Source of the DNA: Protula sp. h YS-2021
Lineage: Eukaryota; Annelida; Polychaeta; Sabellida; Serpulidae
DNA: 64,000 nt
NCBI GenBank assembly: GCA_949752745.1
Contig: OX457031.1
Location: 47,325,257-47,389,256 of the forward strand
Direction: 5' to 3'
Shown: positions 1 through 14,800 of the stretch, one piece after another
Position numbering within the stretch: position 1 is the first letter of the stretch
Layout of the letters: each line of letters opens with the position of its first letter
Made by a program: the position numbers and the translations under genes
The notes under the pieces: model-generated
The model's database searches: none
What the model was told of the DNA's origin: nothing
Seen by the model: only the letters and a program-made list of their open reading frames with translations

Positions 1-3000
1 CTTTAATGAAGACATTCAATTCTAAAAGAAAATACATTTTTACACTACAGTGCAAAGTTATATGGTTAAATACGGTAGTGTTGCTAATTATATGATACTT
101 TTTTTAGGTTGAACAAAATGATTTATGAGTTTACTTTTCTCTATAAATTATTTAAGGGAATAATTTTATAGCTCAACAAATACACTTATAATTACCACAA
201 GAGTGGTCCATCTACATAAATTCCATTTCAGTTATGGAACGTTTTTGCTGGATCGAATTGAATTCATTTGTTGTAATAAAAAGGGACAATTCTATTCTCT
301 TTCAATTTCTAGCTTATTGATTTGACTGTGTCTTTCCACTTCGGACCAAAATATATGAAAATTAATAACGGTACTATTTTTTCATTTTTTCTCGTTTTCA
401 AAGTGTTTTACTACACTTAAGTAAATAAACACTACCCATGATGTAAGACCACATTTGATATTTACTACTCGCTGTTTTCATCCCATTATCATAATCTTTG
501 TAAGCATATCTTGATGATGTAAGTAGAAAGGGATTTTAACCTTATATATTTATTTTTAGCTTGAATATTTATTTTAGCAATATGCACAGTGGAATTAAAT
601 ATTCATATTTAACTGAAATGATTGCAAAAACTTACAGCACGACTGGTATTGATTAGTCACTGGGTTTCAATCACATGCTGAATATGTGAAACAGATACAG
701 GGTATCACCCACCCACTATGCTTTATTTAGCACCATCTATTTGATGTATATACATTCTGGCAATTATACTTTTTATTTTGTGGATTATTGCATTAATTTC
801 ACTACACAAAAAATATGTATTAGTTATCGCTCAAGATAATACATGATATATACTGTTTAAGGTATAATATTTTGGTTTCGGAACTATAATGCTGTGTTCT
901 TTTCGAGTAAGTGGTTGACGTATTTTATAATTTATAAACGATTCAGATATGCCGAACAGAATTCATGAATAATTTAAGATGAGAATTAGATGGTCGTTGA
1001 ATGCTCGTTGCTGTTGTGAGTAAAACACCCAATTAGCAACAAAATGTGCTTGCTAGAGCAGAGCATATTTAACAAGGAGAGTTTTCTCTAGATATCAAGC
1101 TGTGATATTTTAGATGAATGGCATACACCACCAGTTTACTAATTAAAAAAAAGAAGATAATGCATTCATTCGAAGACACTCCTTTTATCCCCATTTTAAG
1201 CATCAGGAGATTAATATATCTATATGTAAAGTTCAATACAGAAATTAAATGTGTATTTCCCCAAACTTTCTATTCATAATACGATTTACTTGTTCACTTT
1301 CATTAATATCCCGCTTGAATTTATAGTGAGAGTGCTACCATGAGAGCATACCATGAGAGCATAAATTAAATGTGTTTTCCCCCAAAATAACATTCTTAAA
1401 ACTTTCTATTCATAATATAATATGATTTACTTGTTCACTTTCATTATCCCATTTGAATTTATAGTGAACTGATTTATGCTAGCATGAGTGTAACAACTAA
1501 GACTGGCAGAAGCTATGAAAAACACAATGATGTTTTTAACTCCGAAACCATTATATCCTGTACTACCCGGTGACATAAGGGGGACTTTAGCGGAGCGATG
1601 ACCACTATTCCTTGCAACTGTGTTTGTTTAGATCGTGATGTGATCAATATTTTCGCGACATCCACATGTCACTCCTTCGACTTTTAAACAGTTGTTAGAC
1701 AGACGTCTTTAAGTTGTCGCATGGAGCCTCCTCCCTTATTTAGGCAACTGCAGACAAAAACGGCCCTCTCTGTGAAAAATTGTGATGCAAATTCCACTCC
1801 ATTTCAATAAAAAATTAAAATAAGGAAAAATACCTGTTGATTAGATGGTCGGTGTTTCATTTCGATGGTGATTTTGTATGGGCGCCATTTTTGCCATATC
1901 GATGTTTTTGCCATTTTGACTTTTAATATCATCGAATAACAGGCAATGATAAAGCGTTAAAATGTTTAGTGTGATGAATAAATTCAACAACGTCATTAAC
2001 ATAATGTTGTTTAATTTTCTTTTGCGAGCTAATGAAACCCAAAATGGAATTTATTATGTGAAAACAACCTAATAGTAAGGCATTAATAGCTTGCTTGTCC
2101 TGTTCGCTAAATCATAGCATGGACATGCCTTATAATTGGCTTCAGTGAAAATTTTCAATGTCCATGTTTCTTTATTTCTAAAAATATGAGATGGACCAAC
2201 TGGACATGCTACATTATGTCACTGCCAAATTTGGTCGTCCCAGACTTAATCATCTAAGAGGAGTGACAAGGTTTCGGCAGAAAAGGAAATCATATGGAAA
2301 CACCATGCTAATGCAATAAACTATGGAGATTGAAAATCCCCAATTATAATGAACCAAACTTGTTTTCGGGATCAAATGTTCTTACAACAACTCTCAAAAT
2401 TGTTTTGAGTGAATTAAAAAATATTGTTTTGAAAAAGTAGTCTAGTTTTAAATTTATTAGTTAAATCTGGCTTAGCGCTTTCAGCACTGTCATGAATATA
2501 TTAATACCGATGAAAGTATAAACGTTACTGTTGTTTTCCATGACTAAAGCAGAGTTCTGTTTTTTTCGAAAGCATTGTAGGTAACAGGTAAAGATATCAC
2601 CATTTGTCATTGTACACTAATTCAATCACTGCAAAAGGTTATTTTGGTCAAATAACACCAAATATTTGAACCCAGCAACTCTTATTACCTGTAAAACAGT
2701 GCTACTTGTGTCTGAAATTGTAGCTCAAAATCAGACCACATGATCAGACAAATGAATAAGGCATAGATTCATATAGAATATTTATCAAAGAGAAATTGTC
2801 CGAGAATGATAAATAGCTGAAAAGAAGTTAGATGATTTCAATAAAAGTATAATACTGTTGCGTTATTACTGAATTCTGACACACTTAAATATTTGATATA
2901 ACATGTCTACGTCATACGCAAGGGATAACTAGTGCCAACAAATAGTTTTAATGAGCACGATGAGTTGTGTATCCATGTTATTTAAGACATTCTAGATACA

Positions 3001-4290
3001 AGGCAGTTTGGTGTTTGTATGCTCTTTGTGCGAAGAAGAGACATAAGCAGTACTTCGTGACTACTGAGACACCCCGGTACGCCCACGTGTCTTTCCTGTA
3101 GTTATCGCTTACTTAACAAAACGTGGACTTCATTACACTGACGCATGAGTAAGTTTTGATTGTCATCACCGTTGAAGGGAAACAGATACTTTTCATACTT
3201 TTCGGTCACGACATGAAAGATAAATATATTAACGCTTAGATATTAAATTACTGTTTTTTTTAAAGAAATCAAAGTTCTTTCACTTTGAATTACTGTGCTT
3301 AATTGTCTTGATTCTGTTGGTTTCGTGTTCGTTTCGTAGGTCAAGTTGAAACAGGTATGTTCTATAGATTAAGTCATATTTTGTACCAATATTTTCACGC
3401 CCTCTGTCTCTCAAATCACTTTTTGTAAGAGCATTTTACACAAGAAAACCGATTTTGGGTGCGTCTCTTTGAAACCACAGTGCAGTAGGTTTTACTATAA
3501 TTTGGTTAAGCTGTTCGCACTTCGCCATTTCCGTTATTTATTGGATTTTACCATGCTCGGGTGTAGTCTGTGCTGTAAAAATCAAGTACAAATAGATTAC
3601 TGACGTGTTAAAAGCACAATAAAGCTCACATGATTAAACCCGAGCAAATGGAATATTCATGACGTTTAACACCATGCAGCTGTTTATCTTCCTTCCAGGT
3701 CTTTTACAGTGAATCAACCAACAAATGATTCTTGGAATTTTTTGTCACTTTATCCGGACCTATCAGTGTCCTTAGAAGCAGTAAAAGATTGATCATTTCA
3801 GCGCATACGAAGTTGTATTGAAAACAAGCGCAGCTGTCTGAGAAACAAAAGTATTTCAAATTTAAAAAAAATCAAAGTTTTATCGACTACATTCTCCTTG
3901 CAAGAATGGCTGGCGCTTTGAAGCTTTCATTAATTTTGGGTGTGAGATACGTAGAATGTAAACAAGAAGATTTGCCTTTTTTGCACAACTGATCATTGTC
4001 TTGCTTCATTTTCAAATATGTTATATTTTTCATTTTTTTTATCAAAGCATTTGTTAAAAATATTTTGAAGGGAATGCAAGATGTGGCAAACGTAATGGAT
4101 GTGTATTGAAGTTTATTGCACTGAAATAGATGAAAGTTTAGCTCCTCGAAATCTATCCATTGACACTGGTGCGTGTTTAACAAATACCAGACATTTAGAC
4201 CCACCATAACATTCAAATAGAAAAAGGATTTTTCTCTTGGAAAAGTTTTGTGTTTTCTAACAGCACACTATACAATCACACAAGGGCATA

Positions 4291-4294
<4 letters not shown>

Positions 4295-4352
<58 letters not shown>

Positions 4353-4356
4353 TCAC

Positions 4357-4392
<36 letters not shown>
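4295..4392. repeat. CT/GA microsatellite
   Basis: About 100 bp of nearly pure CT dinucleotides with a few interruptions near the 3' end. It creates artificial open frames of Ser-Leu on the plus strand and Arg-Glu on the minus strand; neither is a gene. Confidence 0.95.
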
Positions 4393-4393
<1 letters not shown>

Positions 4394-6749
4394 GCGTAAA
4401 ACCTTTGAATTGCTTGCCAAGCAAGAATTGTGTGTGTGTTGGAAATATCATGTACAGAAATCATCATACTTCATTCCAAAGTCTCTAGTCCTTATTTAAC
4501 AACATTCCCACTTCACATCATGCAGTTTCAACGGTGCTCTCTGATTTATTTTAACTATACCCTCAGACGTTAGAACAATTTGATTTGATTTGATGTCGCT
4601 GCTGCCAGTGGTTGCGAAACACTAGACAAAAGTAAGTTTTTATCTGAAATCTGATATTTTTAGTTTTACTAAAATAAAATAAGGTTCACACATTTCAGGT
4701 CATTACGTGTGTGACTTAGCAGTTTTTATGCATTAGAAATCATAAGCTATATTTTAATTGGATTATAGTCTATTCAGTTATATAGAGTAATAACACCTGG
4801 TTCAATGACACTGTATTCTATCCTCAGTTGGGTCAAGGAAATAACAAAGCAAGTCACTTGTATTTACTAAAAAACTGAAACACACTTAATAAAGGGTTCT
4901 AGCTCACATGGAATTGCATTAGATACTCCTAAAATAATGTTCTAAACCTTGAGCAAATTTGAAATATTAAGCTGATCACGTTGTTAATCTCGGTAAATAA
5001 TCTCAGCTGTTAGGCTGTCTGTCTGAGTGTCATATTTAGAGCAATAAAAAGGCTTCAACGTAGCAACATTATTCCCAGGAGAGCAGTAAGATGCTTGTGT
5101 CTAGTCTGGTGTCTGTAGCTTGGTCTTACCTTTTTAAGCACTAGCGTAATATATAGCGGAGGCCATAAACAAACATCCTTATCACTTCATCAAGATTTAA
5201 GAGGTATTACCGAGTATACTTTAAATTTGCCACATAGTTTCTTGGTCTTCATAAGAGGAGTTTAATTATTTTTCAAGGAAATTGATGCCAACAAATGCAA
5301 CTTCATCATATAATTTAGAAATAAGAAAAACTTGCAATGATAAACGTATCAAAATAGAAAAAGGACAAGACGATAACTGCTGCAGAAACTGGGGGGAGAC
5401 CATTGCTTGGTATTTAAATCGTAAATTGCTCGAAGTCATGAGAAAATAGAAAAAATACACAAGGAGAAAATTGACTGACAATTGATGTATGGAAGATGCA
5501 CAAAACATTAAATGTAGATCGGTATCAAATGCAATTCAATTATTTCATAAGTTGGAAGAAAACAGCATTTTAATGGAAACTGGAAAATGCAAATGATCAC
5601 GTGATTTAAAACAAATGCCGATAAGAAAAAGAGAGTAAATATGATAATTATGGAGCAAATACCTACACTACGCAACCAACAGCAAAAAGGAAAAAAAACA
5701 AGGAGATATTTTTATCTAAGAAAATGCACATATTGAGCTATTATTTAAAATTGTCATGTCTTTTACAAGAAGGTCTCTCGAGGAAATGCCTTCAGTAATG
5801 AAAGGGAATCAAATTTACTCTTTTAAAAATGACTATGTTCGTGCTCATGGGTAAAATAATGCAAGGCACAGCATTTATGCTCGTCAGACATAATTATGCT
5901 CAACAGTTGAATTATGACAATTTTGGGACAGTTTTGTATATTTACATGTACTTAACGTTTACACGCAGTCATGTCGCGAGGACAATATGATTAAGTTAAC
6001 ATTTCTTAGTTAATTTGGTTATAAATTGGACTGATTTATTCATAACCTGTTTTAATGTATTTAGTTGTCTCGCCCACCTTCATATCAATGTGCGCCCAAA
6101 TAGCACTACTTAAAAGTCGTGTTCTTATTTATTCTCGTCAAGTAAATCTTTAATGTGCGCAGTTTTTAATACGATGTTAAAAGTTGCTTTAACGAAACAT
6201 AAAATATAGAAAAGGGCAAAATGTTTATGCTCAATTATCAGCATTAGTCAGCAGTATTTTTTCGTAACACCACCTTAACGTATTCAGTTTAGCAGTTGCC
6301 ATTTATCATTGGTGTTTATATCCTACATGTGCATAATAGCTTCCCGCAACATATTCCCAAAAGAGCTCCAAAATCGTGATGTGTGGCTCATGCATAAATA
6401 GTCATAAACCAATCAAACTTCGATATTTAAACCTTGAGTAGCCAGAAAATGGAAACAATAAGAAAGTGTAATTTTCAGTGATTGGATAGTAGGATGAAAA
6501 ATAGCATACTGGCTCGCTCAAATTTTACATTTATCTTTTTAACATTTTAAGAATAATAAGATTGCGGGCATTTATTATTAAATACCATTGACAAATACAA
6601 AAGAACAAAAATGCATTATTAAAACAAAATGTTTTCTTGTTGAAATTACATCACGAAAGCAGCTTTTTTAAAACTGCAAATTGAATTATTTAATATGCTT
6701 CCACGTAATAACAGCAATAACACTTCAACGTTTATTTATTTCACTTGGG

Positions 6750-7690
6750 GATTTGCCAAAATCCCCTAGTGTACTGAATTTGTACGAAAAATTTAGCCGT
6801 AGTTATGGCATGTGTTTCCGTTTTTTTTAGTTTGTCCGTGGAACTAGTCAGAGTGGGTTAGGGTTAGAAAGATGAAATTTGGATATGATAAACTTCAGTA
6901 GGTCCTGTTAAGCCTCCTGTGTTTTTTTTAAATTCGCTTAATTTTTTCAATTAAAAAAACGACAAATTTGCAAAGCAGGCGGCAAGAAGCTGAGAGCAGT
7001 AGTTTAAACTGGCATGATATCAGCCTCGGTGTCTTGATCGCGCAACTCTCAATGACAGCCATCACAGCATTCGTGTGCAAGTTTAAGTTAGCTGCAGCAT
7101 TTGGGTTTTTTCCCACTTAAAGAGTGATGAAATTTGGCTCACTGATAGAGGGTAATTAAACGCGGTAAAAGCCATATTTTTTAACCATAACTTTAGAGAA
7201 CGATTGACATCCTCGGACATGGTCAATGTCGAAAACCGGAAGTGGGCCACTATCTCAAAAACGGTTACAGATAGAGCGATTTTGAACTTACTTTCGAACC
7301 TTTGGGCCTAAAAGACGATAGGTAAGAGGTACCTCGATGTCCTTGACCTCCTTGGACATGGTCAAAGTCAAAGACGGAAGTTGAATTATTATCTCAAAAA
7401 CGGTATGAGATTTTGAGCTTATTTTCGGCCCTATGGGCCAACAAGACGTTATATAAGAGGTACCTCGGTGACCTTAACCTCCTCCGTCATGGTCAAGGTC
7501 AAAAACAGGAAGTTGACGATTATCTCGAAAACGGTTAGAGATAGAGCGATTTTGAGCTTATTTTCGATCCTTTGGGCCTAAAAGACTATATGTAAGGAGT
7601 CAAGAGTTTAAAATTGCATTTTTTTGTAACCCCAAGTGTAATTTTTGCTCCTCAGTAGCGAAAACGGTCTAGTTTTGAAACTTTTTAGTC
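6750..7690 (+). repeat. Dispersed element with internal ~135-bp tandem units
   Basis: Tandem units recur at about 7250, 7390 and 7520. Each has a 'tctcaaaaacggt' core, a 'ttttgagctta' stretch and a 'aagaggtacctcg' segment. The block opens with a short hairpin (GGGGATTT / AAATCCCC near 6747-6770) and ends close to 'agtagcgaaaacggtctag' at about 7660. The same family occurs in the opposite orientation at 45925-46500, so it is a dispersed element rather than a local satellite. No protein-coding content was recognised. Confidence 0.7.
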
Positions 7691-10147
7691 TCAAATACAG
7701 CCGTACCAAAGGCAAGTACCTCGGATTTATCTAGAATTGAAAAATGTTTGAAACTACGAAATTTGAGTGCTTATTGAATTTTTTTACGTTTTAAAAAATG
7801 ATTATGGGGAATGTGGCTGTGTTTTTAAATAAAACTCTTATTTTTCACCTGCCCATTAAACCAGTAGCGAAATAAGTCTGACAGAGTCTGACAGGGTCAC
7901 ATTGTGGCGTATATAATCAAAATCCAAAGCGACAGTGTTTTTATCTGTCCGGTTGCAAGAAGGTACTTTAGACTAGAGCTATTTTAGTTATAGCAATAGT
8001 GATGTCTTTTGGCCCATTAGTTGCCTGTTGTGCCGTACAGAAACCAGATATTTGAAGCGCTTGCTCAGTTGATTTCTATTTCTCAAGCTACATTTTTTTC
8101 AATCCTTTCCCATATTTTTATGTTTTCGTAGTATGTGGTACCAAATAACTTTCCTTGGCATGAAGTTAAATAAAAAAAATAAACACAAGCCTTCAACAGC
8201 TGCTTTTATCTGTCACTGTCATGTAAGGGGCCTATGCTAATTGCTTGGCGTCACATATTTACATCAAAATTGCCAGTAGGAACTAATCACAGTTTTGAAC
8301 ACAAATCGCTTGGTCTACTATGCAATACGCACAGTTTAGAACACAAATTGTGTTGTCTTGTTATGCATTATCTTTTAAATAGAGTATCAGTGTGACGTTT
8401 TAAAATACCATTTTGTACGGATTCTGAAACCATAGATCTCAAGAGACTATTTTCTTGTCAAGTTGTGCTGTTGTTAGATGGCCCAAGGACGGGCAAATTC
8501 GTGATCCATTATTGTATTGTTCGATTAACCTTTAGTTTTGCCTTTGTTTGGCTTTAAATTATCATTAAAATGCTAATATTTACAAATATCTTTGCCAGCA
8601 AATGTAAATATCATTGTATTTAAACACTGGGAAGCCGCCCCCTTAAATTCACCAAAAGACAATATTCTGTCGTATTTACTTTGATATTTGGCTTTTGGGT
8701 ACAATTCTGAAGGTAAGTATTGGATATATTTATTGACAATCTCCAAGAAACTGCTAAGGCCTAGTTCCACTTTTATTTCTATTTCTTTAAATGTTTAATG
8801 TTATTGCCTGTGGTCATGGAGGTTTTGTTAAAAAAATAACTACAGTATTACAGCGGTATATATTAACTTCATTTAATGATCTTAACATGAAAGACATCTA
8901 AACTTTAGAAGCTGAGATTATATTCTTACAGTTTTAGAAAATATTACGTGTTTGCTTTCGGTTAGAATGACGCCACAGGTTTTACGTACAGTAATATCAG
9001 TTTGGTGTAATTGGTGACTCAAAGTTTTAAGTTTTAACAGAAAACCGTTCTGACAGCATTAAAAGTATTGGGAGAGTATAAACCATTGTTTGCTTAATTA
9101 TTAAATTGATAATTGATTTAATTATTAATTTAATTATTAAATATTCGATTATTACTAATAAAATAAATTAAGCAAAATGAGCGTCACATGATAAGGACTG
9201 TTTTGTGTGCAAACTATCTCGCAAAACGTTAAAAATACTCCTATTTAGTTCAATATTTCCTTATATCAGTGAGGGTAAATAAAAGCCGGTCGATAATGTC
9301 AATATTTGCTTTTGAATTGGCTGTCCATGTTCAATGTTGCTGATGGACTATTCTGATTTATATCCAAATTGCTGTTATCTATATATCTAATGGTAAGCTG
9401 GATCAAAATCGATTGCGTTAGAAACTTGAACTTAATATGGTAACCACAAGGTTACATTACTTTTTTAATAAGCAGATTTCTACCACGATGTTGAATAAAC
9501 TTAATATTTGCATGAAACATAAATCACACGGACGAAACGTACATCAGTTTTTTAAAATTCGACTCAGTTTCATTCTGCATATAAAAATCGAATGGAGTGT
9601 CTGTTAGGTTAATTTTGCTTAAAAGCACAAGTCTTGTTGTATTTTCCAAAACGCATCTTTTTGATTACTCAGCTTGCAGCATTTTCTTCCTCGTACATTT
9701 ATAGTTCAAGCCAAATAACTCAATTTCCGTGTGTGCTTGGCAAGAATAAAATAGAAGAAGACTGGTTTTAATTTGATAGGTGCAGAGCGGTTTTCATTAG
9801 CTGTAATTCCACGTTATGTGACAAATGTTGTTTAGCACTGCTACGAAATTGCATAGCATGGAAATGAAAGTTTATATCAAGAAATGTTAGGCAGGCAATA
9901 TAAGCTGGGAAGGGAAACTGTCTCTGTGTGAGGCTTGTCGAATGAATCTATTGTAAACAATTAATCAGTGGAACAAGTGTTTAGCCGTTCAACAATTCTT
10001 ACTTTTTCATATAGTTTGGCAATATGTGTCTTGCATTGTGTAGGGTTAAAAGGAACTTTGGGCAGTTTCGCAATAACAGAGATATAAATGTGTCATATCG
10101 ACACAGTGGTATGCTTTTATAGTGGTTTTTATTTTTAACTTTTACAG

Positions 10148-11814
10148 AATGTCACGTAAAAGCGTTCTCCATAAGGGCTGGCTGGCAAGATGAGGCACCT
10201 TTCTATGAACAAGGACGAATAGATGACGATGCTAGGTATACTTCAAGGTCTTTTCGTTTAGGGGTGTGGTTATTGTCAAGATATATGCCATGTTCTCTTA
10301 ATGGACCCTACTGAAAACGAACCATAAGCTGTTTTCTTAATCACGCTACTAAGCAATATTTTTGTGGAACAAATGTAAAAAGTTTATAACACTGCTCAGT
10401 CACGATTTTAACTCCTCTTGTTCAACCAGAAAGTAGAAGAACAATAGACATTAAAGGCCATATGCATTTTGCCATTTTGTAACTGTTTCAACGAACACGA
10501 GCTCTGGGCAGTAGTCGCAACCAATTTTCTTCAAAATTGCAGAGAAGTAACCCATTTAATGCTTTACATTTTTGTTGTCTGTGTCTTTTATTGCAACTAG
10601 AAAGCAGGCGTTAAAACAGTGGTGCATCTACTCACAAAACCGAAGTCATCACTAAAACAATCTATTCCTTTAGTGTATTACATACAATGTTTTGTCCACT
10701 TGCATACCATATTGTCATGATGCAAGTAGCACGAGTGATATTTTGAAAGCAAGTGCTCTCGTGTGATTGCATTTCAACAGTTATTATGGTCAAATTTGTA
10801 AAAAGCTTAATTCTTACAACCTAATCGGGAAAGACTTTTTGGATATATTTCAATTACATTAAAACATGGCAAATCTGGACAGCGTCGGAACTGACAAAAT
10901 TTGTCCCTATTAGCAAGGGGTCTGGATTACTCATTGTTGGTTATTTAAACAATCTGCCCGTCCCACCGGTAATCTCCCCTTGGTGCTCTATCCCTCAGTT
11001 TTGCCCAGATGGTAATGAGTCCCAACCCTGCCCACCTTCCTCCCTCCCCCACCCACAGTTTCCCAGTATTCTATAAAGTTTTCACAAAATGTTTTACAAT
11101 TTAATTTAAATGAACGCTCATTTGCAGCCAGTGAAAACTGTTCAATATGAATTGCCAAAAGAAAATTATCCCGGTATCGGGACATTAAAAACTTTAAATC
11201 TATCCTTTAGAACGCCCACTCCCCAGGGAAAAGGAGGAGGACAACAAATAAAACGACCCAAACGCCCCTTGCCTTAAAGTGAAGAGATTACTGGTATTTG
11301 AAACATAATTTCCTAATCAGGCTCTTGAAAAAGATTCAAGCAGTTTGTTTCCCTTTTTCTCTCCATTTCAAATTATGATAAACATAATTCTGCGAAATTC
11401 TCTGAAATTTTGAAAGAACAATATCACACACTGAGGCATATAACCTGCATGGGACATGACAAACGTTGCGGCATTAAACGGTTCAAAAAGACAAGCTGCC
11501 ATGTGTGTTAAGGCACATTCTTATGTGGAAGAAACGTAAACAGCCAAAACATTAACTTGTCCGAATTACACAGGTTATTTACTCACTGAAACCTGCAACT
11601 GATTTCGAAAAACTATGTCCGGTATCTGAGCATAGAGAGTTGTCCGAATTGCTTAGGTTCTTATCAGATAGATGAAAATGGGAAACTAAAAGGGACTGAA
11701 ATATTTTCCGGAACCATTTAATTGTCTGCATTATTCTCTCCCCCTCCCTCCCCCTCCCCCTCCCCTCCCTCCCTCCCTCCCTCCCTCCCTCCCTCCCTCC
11801 CTCCCTCCCTCCCT

Positions 11815-11856
<42 letters not shown>

Positions 11857-14800
11857 AAACTGGTATACATTGAGAATATCTCACATTTTTGCCGATGTTA
11901 TGTAAATATCCATAGTCAGGGAACACATTTAAATTCTCTGAAAAAACCCTTTGCTGATCAGGTATAACATTACTGACGCATAAAGTTATCAACTGTTGGT
12001 CTGTAAGATGATCAAGCGCCTAGTGTGTCCCTATTTGAGAGGACAACAGTGCCTGGAACTGCACCTCAGAGCTAAATAAACGACGCACTAGACAAAATTT
12101 ACTTGACACGAAGAGAACAAAATAATTTCGGTGGATGTTTTGCAGATGAATTCATTTATGCCGTGCTTACATCTATTACATCATATTCAACATGAGCAGT
12201 TTCCAATTCTCATTTAAAGAATTGATACATGTTGTAAATTTTTATTTTGTTAATTATTTTCCGCATAGTTAATATTTTGTGCTTTGTTCTGTGGTAACAA
12301 TATATAAAAGATATCAATATCAATATAAAAGATATCAATATCAATATAAAAGATATCAATATCCATATAAAAGATATGATGGTTGTCGAGACTTTTTTTA
12401 TAGTTGTGAATGCTGTCCTTGTACCTTTTAGCAAAATAATTAAGATAAACTCGGAAAGAAAAAATATCATGAAATCTAAAGTGATGCATCACACCTCACT
12501 ACTTCAGGGTCAAACCATCTGAAGGTTTAAATTAGCCTTTGTAATATTACAGCAAAAACTAGACAAGAATCAAGCCTTTGAAAGTACAATCAATTTATTA
12601 TGCGTCGTTTTGTGGGATTTTTTCTGGTCATTTCTCAGGTGCCTTTGAATAATTTCTTAGGTATCTTAAGCTTAGTAATATAGAATCCACATAAAAATCT
12701 AACCAATAACAAACCATACGGCAAAGAATAATCTACTGGAGGACTTTTTATGCTGTATTTACCGTCAGTATTTCGTGTTTGCTTTACATTAATCTAATGC
12801 AAAATTCATGGACTGAATTAATATTTTGATGTTATTGATCATGGATAAATTGTATGTTGCTCAGAGGTTTGGCATAAGCAGTAATCAATTTCCTGGACTT
12901 GCAAATCATACAATTTTTTTCTCTCTTCAAATTTTGTCGAATCCTATTGGTTCGCTATTTCTGACTTATTTTTCTGTAACACGAAATTCCACAACAAGCA
13001 AATGCGTTCCCGTTAACATTTGAAAATGCAAATGAAATAAGTACAGGATCATCAGTTTAATCAATAATCACCATCTAATAAACTTATCAAACGAGCCAAT
13101 CAACCTGTTTAGCTTTCTGAATTGTAGCTCTTTGTAGCTCTTTTTTTGTATTTTTGAGTCATTTCTTCACAGTTCAATTTATATTAATTGTTCATAATAA
13201 GCAACACGGTCTTTTCTATTTATTTGTAACAAAAATGTATGCGTTTCACTCTAGGATTAAAACAAATATATTAATCTGTATGAGAAAAAAGATTTCAGAG
13301 TAAATTTCATAATGAAGAAAAAGGCTGGGTAATAGTTTTCAGCACCCGCCATCGCTTTTTTTAAAAATATAGTAGTTCTTCTTCATTATAAGCCTATAAA
13401 TATGCAAAGAATAATAACCCCCATGGTCCAGAAAAAGCCGAGATAATCCAACTTTTTTATCTGCTATTCTTTTTTTGTTTTTTGTTTTTGTTTATTAAGT
13501 TATTATTTTGTTGTATCGGGCTCTTGTACTAGTCATCTGTAAATATCCGTGCAAAAAAAGAAAACGAACTTGCTTGGGAAGATTGCTGAAAAAATAACTA
13601 AAAGGTTAGGTGCTTGCGCTTGAATGGTAAACAGTTTACGGGCGGGAAACTGATGCTCTTAAATTACAGAATGGGCGTGCCTGGAACGCACGCCAGCTGT
13701 ATTACAACTGAAAACATCGTTCCATTTAGGATCAATAATCTATAACCTTGACTTTTAAAAAAAATTTGGGCATTGTTCAAAGTGGTCGAGATTTAAAGAG
13801 AAGTCGAGTCTTTCTGGAGGGGGGGGGGGGGTGTCGGGAAACCTCGTAATTACGTCTGTCCCTCTGCCTAATTCTTATATGCTGCAGCATGTTTCCTGAA
13901 AGCATTTACCATACAGAATAAATGACCAGAGACCTAGGAAAGGTGTCTATGTACCCATTCTTCTTCATGGGGTAACCCAGTTCATACTTAAGCCAGAGGA
14001 GTGGGAAGGGGCATTTGGTTCTCTCACGATGACAGGCAAAAGCCAGTTCATACTTACGCGGAAGCGTGTGGAAAACTTGCTAACATTGTGCGTCATCATT
14101 AAGTATAACAACGTCAGGGTTTTTTGTACGGCATCTCGCCGTGACGCGTGTATTACTTGAAGGTATGATTCATACATAGTCCCCACATTACAGTAATTAC
14201 TTTATGTTGTTGAGTCATGTCGTGAGTCATATCGTCAGTGATGTTGTGAGCCATGATATGAGTCATGTCGGCAATGATGTTGTGAATCATATCGTCAGTG
14301 ATTTCGTGAGTCATGGTATAAGTCATGTCCTCAGTGATATTTGTGATTTGAGTCATGTTGTGAGTCATGCCGTCAGTGATTTTGTGAGTCATGTCGTCAG
14401 CCATGATATGAATTATGCCATGAGTCATGTCGTCACTGATGTCGTGAGTTATGATGTGAGTCATGTCGTCAGTCATGTCCTCAGTCATATCGTCAGTGAT
14501 GTCGTTAGTCATGATGTGAGTCATGTCGTCAGTGATGTTGTCAGTGATGTCGTGAGTCATGCCGGGAGTCATATCGTCAGTGATATCACGAGTCATGCTG
14601 TGCATCATGTTGTGAGTCATATCGTCAGTGATACCGTGATGTGAGTCATGCCGTGAGTCATATCTTCTGTGATATCGTGAGTCATGTTCTGAGTCATGTC
14701 GTGAGTCAGATCGTGAGTCATATCGTCAATGATGTTGTGAGTCTGCCGTCAGTGATGTCGTGAGTTATGTCGTGAGTCATATCGTCAGTGATACCGTGAT

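Larger units (their letters stand above)
1..10147. other. Intergenic or far-upstream DNA, no gene recognised
   Basis: AT-rich sequence with frequent stops in all frames. The only long frames are short or run through microsatellites. I see a CT-dinucleotide tract at 4295-4392 and a tandem repeat block at 6750-7690 (listed separately). The missing 5' exon or exons of the gene that starts at 10148 should lie here, but no open frame with a convincing signal peptide ending in a phase-1 donor was found. Confidence 0.5.

Noticed and set aside
3700..3793. Possible terminal exon after 'tatcttccttccag'
   Set aside because: Open for about 30 codons to TGA, but no upstream exon of the matching phase and no nearby polyA signal.
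11579..11992. Arg/Glu/Gly-rich 137-residue frame
   Set aside because: Runs through a CCCT/CT microsatellite; no splice context or non-repetitive coding sequence.
14153..14644. Long overlapping frames on both strands (Met-Thr-Asp/His and Val-Ser-His repeats)
   Set aside because: They follow from a 12-bp minisatellite whose unit is a multiple of three; both strands are open for the same reason.
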